Assembly: GCA_025454565.1 (NCBI GenBank)
Contig: JALOOE010000124.1
Coordinates: forward strand, 1 to 6,845
Direction: 5' to 3'
Origin: Anaerolineae bacterium
Lineage (GTDB): Bacteria > Chloroflexota > Anaerolineae > CG2-30-64-16
DNA length: 6,845 nt
The first letter of the stretch is position 1; each line of letters begins with the position of its first letter. This document shows positions 1-6,845 of this stretch, piece after piece. The translations under genes and the position numbers were made by a program. The notes under the pieces are model-generated. The model was given only the letters and a program-made list of their open reading frames with translations, had not been told where the DNA came from and made no database searches.

Positions 1-164
1 AGCCGGTCGGTTTCGGCGCATCGGGCGGCGGCCTGTTTCGCATCACCCCGGACGGCGTCACGCATGTGGGCAATATCTGGGGCACATGGCAGGAGGACGG
101 CACTAGCATCGTGGCGCTGAACCAGGCGGCAGCGCTTGCCCATAAGCGCAGGCAAAGTAACTAA
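1..164 (+). CDS. C-terminal end of an unrecognised protein (5' end outside window)
   Basis: The third forward frame is open from the window edge to a TAA at 162-164, giving about 53 residues that start PVGFGASGGGLFRITPDG and end AHKRRQSN. The other two forward frames are stopped at 116 and 118. The Gly-rich start, alternating hydrophobic stretches (GLFRI, VTHVGNI) and basic tail look like the end of a folded domain, but I do not recognise the family and assign no function. The gene converges on chrA. Its stop codon is the left copy of a TAA target duplication flanking a MITE-like element. Removing the element and one TAA leaves the same stop, so the reading frame was probably not shortened by the insertion. 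Coding status rests on the open frame and protein-like composition only. Confidence 0.55.
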   Translation, partial: PVGFGASGGGLFRITPDGVTHVGNIWGTWQEDGTSIVALNQAAALAHKRRQSN

Positions 165-245
165 GGGCGTGTCAAGAATCAAGTTCCCGTTCTGGCTCGG
201 TCGGAGACCGGCCAGAGCAGGAAGTTATACTTTGACAAGCCCTAA
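162..245. repeat. TAA direct repeats (target-site duplication) bracketing the MITE-like element
   Basis: TAA at 162-164 and TAA at 243-245 directly abut the GGGC and GCCC ends of the inverted-repeat element. The left copy is the stop codon of the upstream plus-strand gene. The right copy would have been the continuation of the original target (AAC-TAA-GCG). A 3-bp match can arise by chance, but the exact placement at both termini supports insertion. Confidence 0.6.
165..242. mobile_element. MITE-like 78-bp inverted-repeat element with TAA target duplication
   Basis: The element starts GGGCGTGTCAAG and ends CTTTGACAAGCCC. The two ends form imperfect terminal inverted repeats that can be followed for about 33 bp, with roughly three quarters of bases matching. 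The centre is a tight hairpin: TCTGGC (191-196) pairs with GCCAGA (211-216), and CGGTC (198-202) pairs with GACCG (206-210), around loop GGA with T197 bulged. Exact TAA copies flank it at 162-164 and 243-245. It is far too short to encode a transposase, so it would be moved in trans. A 3-bp TNA duplication fits several IS5-family subgroups, but that assignment is inference. It lies between convergent genes and may also help stop transcription from either side, although no T-tract follows the hairpin. Confidence 0.7.
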
Positions 246-304
246 GCGTCCGGCAGCGAACCCATGACCATGTGCCCGGTCGGTGGATCAACGATAGCGT
301 CTGA

Positions 305-1431
<1,127 letters not shown>

Positions 1432-1447
<16 letters not shown>

Positions 1448-1965
1448 CGTTCGGGCTCAGGCATACCATCTCCTTCAGCGAGGCAGGGCAAATCCAGCGC
1501 AGTTTCGAGACGCGCCGTGACATCCGGCACAGTCACCTGGCGGGCATACGCCTTGGCCTCCTGCACCTCTTCAGCCGTCACGACGTGTTCCAATAGCGCG
1601 TCGAAGGCTGGGTTGACACGGTCGTTCAGCCAACGGAAGAGCGCGGATTTCTCCTTCAATGCGACCTTATAAAAGCGCATGCAGCCATAGCAGCTCTGTG
1701 TGCGCACTGCGTACTCGGCAGGGTCGATGCGATGGAACCATGCCAGACCCCGCATCCCCCAACGTAACGGCTCGCGTACCAGGCGGAACCATGGCGCCCG
1801 CGCATAGGCGATACGCACCAGGCGAATGGTGCAGGTGTTACACACCGCGTTCTTTTGGTGTGTCGTTTCGTTCAGGTGGTTGCCTCGCCAGACTATTGCT
1901 ATCGAAGTACGGGGATGGCGAGCGCGACCCGAGCACCCAGATAGCAGTCTCTGCTTCCCCTTCAT
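1432..1965 (-). CDS. Hypothetical protein with two CxxC motifs
   Basis: This protein of about 177 residues is not one I recognise. From the ATG at 1965 it has C42-N-T-C45 and C92-Y-G-C95, a pattern that could bind a metal ion or form disulfides. Between the pairs is a basic, aromatic-rich stretch (RIAYARAPWFRLVREPLRWG), and after the second pair a helical segment (RFYKVALKEKSALFRWLND, then AEEVQEAKAYARQ). There is no signal peptide or clear membrane helix, so it is probably cytoplasmic or membrane-associated. The ATG at 1965 lies one nt after the ABC gene stop, with a GGGAG about 10 nt upstream. An ATG at 2025 would overlap the ABC gene by 59 nt and is less likely. A GTG at 1845, giving an N-terminus that begins MCNTC, is also possible, since the first 40 residues look unlike a conserved domain. 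Its 3' end overlaps chrA by 16 nt, suggesting coupled expression. Confidence 0.72.
1464..1475 (-). promoter_or_regulatory. Strong Shine-Dalgarno with internal ATG at the CxxC-gene/chrA junction
   Basis: On the minus strand AAGGAG (1470-1475) is followed after 5 nt by an ATG (1464-1462). This ATG is in the frame of the upstream CxxC gene, not chrA, and opens only ten codons (MPEPERCAPS) before the TGA at 1432-1434, which lies just past the chrA start at 1447. Initiation here would deliver ribosomes that terminate over the chrA start. This is a plausible reinitiation device, or else a ribosome-loading site used at long spacing by chrA itself. Confidence 0.4.
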
Positions 1966-1966
1966 A

Positions 1967-3793
1967 TCAGCGCCACTCCCAGCCCGCAGCTTCCAGAGCC
2001 AGCAGGGCAGCGAAATGTCCCCCACGGCGTACTAACTCGGCAGGCGAGCCTTCTTCGATGATACGGCCTGCCTGAAGCACCACCACCCGATCGGCCTCGG
2101 CCGCAGTAGATAGGCGGTGGGCCACGGTGACCACGGCGCGATCCCTTTCCGCGATAAAGGAACGCAATGCGGCGCGAAACGCGACGTCGCTGGCGCTGTC
2201 AATGGCCGCGGTGGCTTCGTCGAGCAGCAGCACGCGTGGATCCCACACCAAGGCGCGCATTAGAGAGAGCAACTGGCGCTGCCCGCCGGAAAGCTGCGCA
2301 CCTTCCCCGCGACCGCTGCTGCTGATCACCGTGTCGTAGCCCCGCGGGAGCGTCGCGATGAACTCCGCTACGCCTGTGATCTCAGCCGCACGGCGCAGAT
2401 CATCCTCTGTCACTTGGCCATCACCCAGGACCAGGTTATCGCGCACGCTACCTTGAAACAACTGTACGATCTGCGGCACGGCGCCGATGGCGCGGCGCCG
2501 CGCTTCGCCGGAAAGGGAGCGCGGATCGCCCCCGAGCACGGTGACTTCGCCCTGCCACGGCGTGTACAGTCCCGCCAACAGGTGCATAGCGCTGCTCTTG
2601 CCGGCGCCGGTGCGACCGACGATCGCCACGTGTTCGCCCGGGGCCAGGCGCAACGACACGCCATGTAACACCGGGCGGTCTTCCGCATAACCGAAGACTA
2701 CGTCACGCAGTTCAGCGAGGGGCGGGGCAGCGCTTGTCGCCCCGCTGCTCCGGAAGCGCAAGGCCTGAGCTGCGTCCTGTAGCTCAGGCTGCGGCTCCGG
2801 CGGCAAGGTCAATACCTGGAAAACGCGTTCCAAACCGGTCAGGGCGCGCTGCACGACCTGCCACTCGTCACCTAACGCCACAATGGGTTGGAAGAAGCGC
2901 TGAAACAGGAGGATAAACGCTGTGAGCGTACCCAGCGATATCTGGAGTGAGGCGAAGACCCCGCTGGCGCCGGCCCATAGTAGGATGCTGATTGCGACGG
3001 CCAACATTGTGTTGGTCATCGGTGGGTAGAGCGAGACGAAGGCGGTGGATCGGTTGTATGCGACTAGCGCGTGCGCCACCGCGCGGCGGAAGCGGGCGAC
3101 GAACATCGGCGCGCGGCTGAAGGCGCGCACAACCTCAACACCGCCGAACACCTCTTGCAAATGCGCGTTGAGTACGCCAACGGCGCGGCGCTGATCGCGC
3201 TCGGCCGCACGCGCCCGCACCTGGAATGCCCGCGTCAGCACTACCAGCGGGGGCACGACCAGGATCGAAATCAACGCCAGGGGCAGACTGACGGCTACCA
3301 TGGCGATGCCCGCCGTCACCAGGCGGATCAGGTCGCCCATGACCCGCGCCACACCAGTGGAGAAGAGGGTATCCACCGTCTCGACGTCTGCGGTGCAGCG
3401 GCTGATCGTATCACCTAGCGGTGTTCGGTCATAGTAGTTGAGGGGCAGGGTCTGCAAGTGTGCGAAAAGACGTACACGCAGGCGGTGCAATGCCGCTTGT
3501 GAGACCCGGGCTGTGAAGTAGTTGGTGACGAAGTTCATCCCTTGCAGCGCGACGGTGACGCCCAGATAAAACAGCGCCAGGAGCAAAATGCCATCGGTGC
3601 GGCCGACCGTCAGATAGTTGTCGATCAGGTTCCGTGTGATCAGTGGGGGGATCACATCCAGAATCGCAGCCAGCAGAACGCTACCCACGATGATCGCCAA
3701 CTGACCTCGCCAGGGCCAAAGGAGCGCAGCGACCGGCCGCCACGGCACGGCGGCCGGTTGGCCCTTCCCGGTGGGGGTCACTGTTACGCTCAT
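1967..3793 (-). CDS. ABC exporter half-transporter, canonical (catalytic) subunit of a heterodimer
   Basis: This 608-residue protein is a membrane domain (about 20-330) fused to an ATPase domain (about 360-600), the usual size for a bacterial multidrug-type half exporter. The membrane part carries the type-I exporter loop YYDRTPLGDTISR (120-132) followed by TADVETVD. The ATPase part has an A-loop Tyr369, Walker A GRTGAGKS (393-400), Q-loop Gln441, signature LSGGQ (501-505), Walker B VLLLDE with catalytic Glu526, and switch His559. All catalytic residues are present. It overlaps the upstream ABC gene by 4 nt (ATGA), and an AGGGAGG sits 5 nt before the ATG, so the two subunits are probably made in balance. 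Together they resemble MdlAB, LmrCD or BmrCD pairs that move hydrophobic compounds, drugs or lipids out of the cell using ATP. The actual substrate cannot be read from sequence. Confidence 0.95.
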   Translation of the reverse strand: MSVTVTPTGKGQPAAVPWRPVAALLWPWRGQLAIIVGSVLLAAILDVIPPLITRNLIDNYLTVGRTDGILLLALFYLGVTVALQGMNFVTNYFTARVSQAALHRLRVRLFAHLQTLPLNYYDRTPLGDTISRCTADVETVDTLFSTGVARVMGDLIRLVTAGIAMVAVSLPLALISILVVPPLVVLTRAFQVRARAAERDQRRAVGVLNAHLQEVFGGVEVVRAFSRAPMFVARFRRAVAHALVAYNRSTAFVSLYPPMTNTMLAVAISILLWAGASGVFASLQISLGTLTAFILLFQRFFQPIVALGDEWQVVQRALTGLERVFQVLTLPPEPQPELQDAAQALRFRSSGATSAAPPLAELRDVVFGYAEDRPVLHGVSLRLAPGEHVAIVGRTGAGKSSAMHLLAGLYTPWQGEVTVLGGDPRSLSGEARRRAIGAVPQIVQLFQGSVRDNLVLGDGQVTEDDLRRAAEITGVAEFIATLPRGYDTVISSSGRGEGAQLSGGQRQLLSLMRALVWDPRVLLLDEATAAIDSASDVAFRAALRSFIAERDRAVVTVAHRLSTAAEADRVVVLQAGRIIEEGSPAELVRRGGHFAALLALEAAGWEWR

Positions 3794-5745
3794 GCCATCC
3801 TCCCTGCGGGCTGATTCGCTTCGGTGGTGAGCACGGTGCGCTGCGCACGGAAGATGGCGGCATACAGGGCGTCCCCCTGCATCAACTCCTCATGCGTTCC
3901 CTGTTCGACGATGCGCCCGCGATCGAGCACGATCACCCGGTCGGCCTGCGGAAACGCGGCCAGCCGGTGTGAACAGAGCAGGATCGTGGCCTGGCGCTCG
4001 GACGGCGCAGCGGGCCCGTAGACCTGGCGCAGCGCGGTCACGATGCGCGCTTCCGTTTCGACATCAACCGCGGAGAACGGGTCGTCGAGCACCAACAGCC
4101 CCGGACGGTTCGGGGCGCTTGCAGCCAGGCTGCGCGCCAGCCCAATGCGCTGGCGCTGGCCGCCTGACAGACGAATGCCTCCCTCGCCGATCTGCGTATT
4201 CAGACCGTCGGGCATGGCGCGCACGTCCTCATCCAGCGCTGAGGCGGCCAACGCCTCCGTGACGATCGGTGCCTCGACCTCATCTTGCGCTGGATCGCCC
4301 TGATCCTGCGGCGCCATGAGTACGTTGCCAACCACCGTATCGGAAAAAAGGTAAGGGTCCTGGGGCAAGTAGCCGACACGGGCTGCACGCTCGGTCTCGC
4401 TCATCTGATCAGCACGCACACCCTCGATCAGCACGCATCCGGCATCGAACGGGTAGAGTCCGAGCAGCGAGCGCGCTAAGGCGCTCTTACCCGAACCAAC
4501 CGGACCGGTGACCGCCACGAAACTGCCGGCCGGGAGATTCAGCGAGACATCATGCAGGGCGGGTGACGCTGCGCCAGGATAGGTGACGCGTAGGCGCTCG
4601 ACCGAGACAGCCAGCGGCCGCGACTGAATTTTGGGCAGCGGCTCAGGCCGACATTCGATCCCGCTCACATAAGATGGTCGGAATGAGGCCAGGCGTACTT
4701 GGGCCTCGGCGGCGGGCAGTGCGGGCGCCAGCAACGGTTTGAGGCGGTCATGGGCTACCCCGCCGCTTTGGATCGAGTTGAGCATCTGCGGCAGACGAAA
4801 GCTGCGCTGGGTGAAGCGCAGATAGAGCTGCAGATATGCGATGAAAGCGCCCACGCTCATGATGCCGGCCGCGGTTCGCTGGCCGCCCAGCCATATCACC
4901 AGCACCACGCCGCACGTCATCACTGCCATGTAGACCGGGGTCAGCGCCCCACGGAGGAGCGCCACGCCCAGGTTGGCATCTGCCAGGCGTTGCGAGCGTT
5001 GTTCGACTCTGGCAATGGCGGTGGCAGACCAGCCGAACAGGCGTAGCACGCGAATGCCAGCCAACTGCTCTTGCAGCAGCGCAGTGAGTGATGCGCTGGC
5101 CTGGCGGGCTGCTGCAGTGCGAGGGCGCACCCAACGGCCGGTCGCCTCGCCCAACCACATGCCGAATGGCACCGGCAGCAGCGCGATCAGCGTCAGGCTG
5201 GGGTCGTAGATGAGCATGGCCGCCACCATCGAGATCGAGAAGAGCAGCGTATCCCACGTCTCGTTGATGAATTCGCGCAGCCCGAATCCCAAGACATCGA
5301 CATCACTGATAATGCGAGACATCAGATCGCCGATCGGCGTGATGTGCAGGGTCGCCATAGGCCAGGCCAACACCCCGGACATGGCATCGACGCGCAGATT
5401 GGCCATCATGCGGCCGATGCCGGTGAAGATCCACCATCGCTTGAGCACGCGCGGCCCCTCGGTGGCCAGCGTGCCAGCCACGAACGCCAGCGCCGCCCAA
5501 GCCACTGCGGTGGCGCTCGCCTGGCCTTGTTCGAACGCCAGAGCGGTGTCGATGGCCCGGCCGAGCAGAATGGGTGGCAGCACCACCGCGATGTTCATGA
5601 TGATGCCGCAGATGGAACCGAGCACCAACTGCCCGGCCACCTGGCGGAAGTAGGGTCGCAGCTCCCACAAGTAATGTCGTTTCGGCGATAGAGAACGCCC
5701 CTGCTTGGCGGCGCTCGACCCTGGAGGCAGGTGAGGAGTTGTCAC
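3790..5745 (-). CDS. ABC exporter half-transporter, degenerate-site subunit of a heterodimer
   Basis: This 651-residue protein is a membrane domain (about 25-335), an extended linker (about 340-380) and an ATPase domain (about 380-635). It has A-loop Tyr389, Walker A GPVGSGKS (414-421), Q-loop Gln462, signature LSGGQ (526-530), Walker B LLVLDD (550-555) and switch His593. The residue after the Walker B Asp is Asp555 in place of the catalytic Glu, followed by PFSAVD. This LDDPFSAVD form is known from the low-hydrolysis site of heterodimeric exporters such as the MdlA and BmrC types, and from ABCC first domains. With the canonical partner encoded next, this argues for an asymmetric heterodimer with one main hydrolysis site. 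The start is a GTG at 5745, preceded by a weak AAAGGG about 12 nt away. There is no ATG in frame until residue 50, inside the membrane domain. It follows padR by 33 nt. Confidence 0.95.
   Translation of the reverse strand: MTTPHLPPGSSAAKQGRSLSPKRHYLWELRPYFRQVAGQLVLGSICGIIMNIAVVLPPILLGRAIDTALAFEQGQASATAVAWAALAFVAGTLATEGPRVLKRWWIFTGIGRMMANLRVDAMSGVLAWPMATLHITPIGDLMSRIISDVDVLGFGLREFINETWDTLLFSISMVAAMLIYDPSLTLIALLPVPFGMWLGEATGRWVRPRTAAARQASASLTALLQEQLAGIRVLRLFGWSATAIARVEQRSQRLADANLGVALLRGALTPVYMAVMTCGVVLVIWLGGQRTAAGIMSVGAFIAYLQLYLRFTQRSFRLPQMLNSIQSGGVAHDRLKPLLAPALPAAEAQVRLASFRPSYVSGIECRPEPLPKIQSRPLAVSVERLRVTYPGAASPALHDVSLNLPAGSFVAVTGPVGSGKSALARSLLGLYPFDAGCVLIEGVRADQMSETERAARVGYLPQDPYLFSDTVVGNVLMAPQDQGDPAQDEVEAPIVTEALAASALDEDVRAMPDGLNTQIGEGGIRLSGGQRQRIGLARSLAASAPNRPGLLVLDDPFSAVDVETEARIVTALRQVYGPAAPSERQATILLCSHRLAAFPQADRVIVLDRGRIVEQGTHEELMQGDALYAAIFRAQRTVLTTEANQPAGRMA
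3799..3804 (-). promoter_or_regulatory. Ribosome binding site of the second ABC gene
   Basis: GGGAGG on the minus strand lies 5 nt before the ATG at 3793. It is embedded in the last codons of the upstream ABC gene, whose TGA overlaps that ATG. The good match lets the second subunit be translated independently as well as by coupling. Confidence 0.7.
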
Positions 5746-5778
5746 TGCGTGGTTTCGCCCTTTCGTGTCATCGCTGCG

Positions 5779-6084
5779 TTACGCTGTCTCGATCCCGACC
5801 TCGTCTACCAGCTCACGCACCTTGGCCATCGCCTCGGCCAGCGCCGCGCGGCCGGCCGGGGTAGCGCGGTAGTACTTGCGCTGTTTGCCTCCCACCACCT
5901 GGAGTTCCTGCGCCAGGTAGCCCGCCGCGGCCAGCTTGTGCAGAATCGGGTAGAGCGTACCTGGACTGAGGTCATAGCCGTGGCGCGCCAGTTCGCGCAT
6001 CATATCCAATCCGAAGATCGGCCCCTCGACGGCATGGTGCAGGATGTGTAGGCGGATGAAGCCCAGAAAGAGATCGCGGATCAT
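5779..6084 (-). CDS. PadR-family transcriptional repressor
   Basis: This 101-residue protein is a short-form PadR regulator, a dimeric winged-helix DNA-binding protein. The N-terminal helix is MIRDLFLGFIRLHILH. The helix-turn-helix ends in the family hallmark LSPGTLYPILHKLAAAGYL (39-57), and the wing VVGGKQRKYYRAT spans about 63-75. A short C-terminal helix (77-95) would form the dimer interface. PadR proteins commonly repress a neighbouring drug exporter and release DNA on binding a hydrophobic ligand or substrate. Here the gene is first in the minus-strand block, 33 nt before two ABC exporter genes. The ATG at 6084 has only a weak GGAAA upstream. A palindrome over the predicted transcription start makes autorepression likely, so this protein probably controls the exporter and the genes after it. 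The ligand is unknown. Confidence 0.93.
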   Translation of the reverse strand: MIRDLFLGFIRLHILHHAVEGPIFGLDMMRELARHGYDLSPGTLYPILHKLAAAGYLAQELQVVGGKQRKYYRATPAGRAALAEAMAKVRELVDEVGIETA

Positions 6085-6099
6085 ACTATCGGTTTCCGT

Positions 6100-6114
6100 T
6101 ATCGCTCAACGATA
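6100..6114. promoter_or_regulatory. Probable PadR operator: TATCG-N5-CGATA palindrome
   Basis: A perfect 5-bp-arm inverted repeat, TATCG (6100-6104) and CGATA (6110-6114), touches the end of the -10 box and is centred on the predicted transcription start at about 6107. A third TATCG half-site lies at 6087-6091, 13 bp from the first. A repressor dimer here would block promoter opening. It differs from the ATGT-N8-ACAT operator of classical PadR proteins, so assignment to this regulator is inference from position. Confidence 0.5.
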
Positions 6115-6142
6115 TTATGAACTACTGACCTACCATTGTCAA
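6114..6142 (-). promoter_or_regulatory. Sigma70-type promoter of the padR-ABC-chrA block
   Basis: On the minus strand a perfect -35 box TTGACA (6142-6137) is separated by 17 nt from a -10 box CATAAT (6119-6114), a five-of-six match. The predicted start is near 6107, leaving a leader of about 23 nt before the padR ATG at 6084. No other promoter this good is seen upstream of the downstream genes. Confidence 0.75.
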
Positions 6143-6408
6143 ATCGGCGGCAGGTGGCAGTGGTGGAGTTGACGCCAGGCCAGAGACGTTCTCGGCCGGC
6201 AGGCAAGGCGAGTGACGAGCGCGAACTGATCTCTGTGCAACGCCTATGCTTCATCCGCTCAGCATTGTCGCGGCTGAAGCATAGGTCGTTCAACTGGGAT
6301 CGATGATCATACCTGCATCAGGGCCTTGCTGCACGCGCTGATGCGAGTCGATGATTGCTCCGTACCAGGATCGCACACGGTAACAGGACGCAGTAGAGAG
6401 GTCGCACC
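6143..6408. other. Intergenic region with no convincing gene
   Basis: Between the padR promoter and the stop of the right-edge gene there is no open frame with a credible start, ribosome site or protein-like composition on either strand. The region holds a long hairpin (6239-6290), a smaller inverted repeat of GCATCAG (6315-6321) with CTGATGC (6338-6344), and GAGGT-CGC-ACCTC (6398-6410) overlapping the stop codon of the right-edge gene. No tRNA, rRNA or transposase remnant is apparent. Confidence 0.6.
6239..6290. repeat. Long imperfect hairpin, possible non-canonical terminator or small mobile repeat
   Basis: CCTATGCTTCA (6243-6253) is perfectly inverted by TGAAGCATAGG (6275-6285). Outside this, AACG (6239-6242) pairs with CGTT (6287-6290) across one bulged base (6286). 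Inside, CCGC (6255-6258) pairs with GCGG (6270-6273) across one mismatch, leaving an 11-nt loop. That is 19 paired positions. No T-tract follows on either strand, so a classical intrinsic terminator is not supported. It stands between the right-edge gene and the padR promoter, where it could insulate the two or mark an inserted repeat. Confidence 0.6.
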
Positions 6409-6410
6409 TC
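6398..6410 (-). terminator. Weak hairpin over the stop codon of the right-edge gene
   Basis: GAGGT (6398-6402) and ACCTC (6406-6410) form a 5-bp stem with a CGC loop that overlaps the TGA at 6411-6409. Only TCTACTG follows on the minus strand, so any terminator activity would be weak. Confidence 0.2.
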
Positions 6411-6845
6411 AAGGAATCACTGTCCACGCCCCTTGCGCCAGCGCCTCGATCATTGTGCTCAGCCGGGCGCGATCCTCTCCGCTCAGTTCCACCCGGGGCC
6501 CCAAGCCGTAGAGTGTCACCCCAATGCCTTCGTTGGTCGTGAACCGGATCGTGCCATAGCGATCGATGAACTCGCGCAGATCCTTCACGACTTGCGGTTC
6601 CAGCGGCAGGCTGGAGGCCGGCGCCTCGGCGTCGAGCGGCGCGCCGGAGAGCATCCAGGTGTCGTCCGGGTAACGGTCGATGCGGAAATAGCGATTTCCT
6701 TTGGAGCCGGTCACGTAGAGCGCCTGCCGATCGGTGAGGTCTGCCGGCGGCTCGATGGCGACGTGACGGTAGTCCTTCGAGACGCGATACGGCACGGTCA
6801 TCTGCTGGGTGCGCGCCTGCGCCCGCCAACCCTCGCGCGTCCCGC
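6409..6845 (-). CDS. Unrecognised protein, probably truncated by the window edge
   Basis: An open minus-strand frame runs from the window edge to a TGA at 6409-6411. An ATG at 6801 would give 130 residues, but the frame stays open for 14 more codons to the edge (GTREGWRAQARTQQ) and no Shine-Dalgarno precedes that ATG, so the true start may lie outside. The protein is soluble-looking with alternating beta-type stretches (RHVAIE, ALYVTG, NRYFRIDRYPDDTWMLSG), then a helix (PQVVKDLREFIDRYG), a strand pair (TIRFTTN, GVTLYGLG) and a final helix (SGEDRARLSTMIEALAQG). No signal peptide, membrane helix or catalytic motif is visible. I do not recognise the family. It is read in the same direction as the padR block but is separated by more than 300 nt, a hairpin and a strong promoter, so it is probably a separate unit. 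Confidence 0.65.
   Translation of the reverse strand, partial: GTREGWRAQARTQQMTVPYRVSKDYRHVAIEPPADLTDRQALYVTGSKGNRYFRIDRYPDDTWMLSGAPLDAEAPASSLPLEPQVVKDLREFIDRYGTIRFTTNEGIGVTLYGLGPRVELSGEDRARLSTMIEALAQGAWTVIP

Noticed and set aside
191..216. Central hairpin of the MITE-like element as an intrinsic terminator
   Set aside because: The stem is strong, but neither side is followed by a run of T, so it is better explained as part of the inverted-repeat element.
1966..2025. Longer N-terminus of the CxxC protein starting at the ATG at 2025
   Set aside because: It would overlap the conserved end of the ABC gene by 59 nt without a better ribosome site. The ATG at 1965, one nt after the ABC stop, fits the block better.
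6099..6293. Minus-strand 64-codon open frame upstream of padR
   Set aside because: It starts with TTG inside the hairpin, covers the padR promoter, has no ribosome site and does not look protein-like.
6290..6829. Minus-strand open frame of about 179 codons at the right edge
   Set aside because: It is out of frame with the better protein-like frame ending at 6409, has Arg/Gly/Ala-rich composition, and runs into the intergenic region.

Overview
The window is GC-rich and tightly packed. Almost all coding capacity is on the minus strand. It looks like a bacterial chromosome segment. Codon use, the PadR plus paired ABC exporter arrangement and the style of the proteins suggest a GC-rich environmental bacterium, possibly Chloroflexota. 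That placement is inference, because no marker gene is present.

Layout, left to right. Positions 1-164 hold the last codons of an unrecognised plus-strand gene. Its TAA stop is also the left copy of a TAA target-site duplication around a 78-bp MITE-like inverted-repeat element (165-242). The element sits between convergent genes. From 305 to 6084 five minus-strand genes follow one another almost without gaps. In transcription order they are a PadR-family repressor (6084-5779), an ABC exporter half with a degenerate Walker B (5745-3790), its partner with a canonical catalytic site (3793-1967), a small unrecognised protein with two CxxC motifs (1965-1432), and a two-domain ChrA-type chromate transporter (1447-305). 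Junctions are a 33-nt gap, a 4-nt ATGA overlap, a 1-nt gap and a 16-nt overlap, so co-transcription and translational coupling are likely.

Upstream of padR is a strong sigma70-type promoter (TTGACA, 17 nt, CATAAT). A perfect TATCG-N5-CGATA palindrome abuts the -10 box and covers the predicted transcription start. This is the expected layout for PadR autorepression, and here it would control the whole five-gene unit. Between this promoter and the next gene (6143-6408) there is no convincing gene, but there is a long hairpin (6239-6290). At the right edge (6409-6845) is a minus-strand gene for an unrecognised protein, probably cut by the window end.

Functionally, the block reads as a PadR-controlled efflux cassette: a heterodimeric ABC multidrug-type exporter and an anion (chromate) transporter under one repressor, with a Cys-pair protein of unknown role between them. 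The individual transport families are known. The less ordinary points are the coupling of chrA to a PadR/ABC unit, the uncharacterised CxxC protein, and the MITE that duplicated a stop codon.
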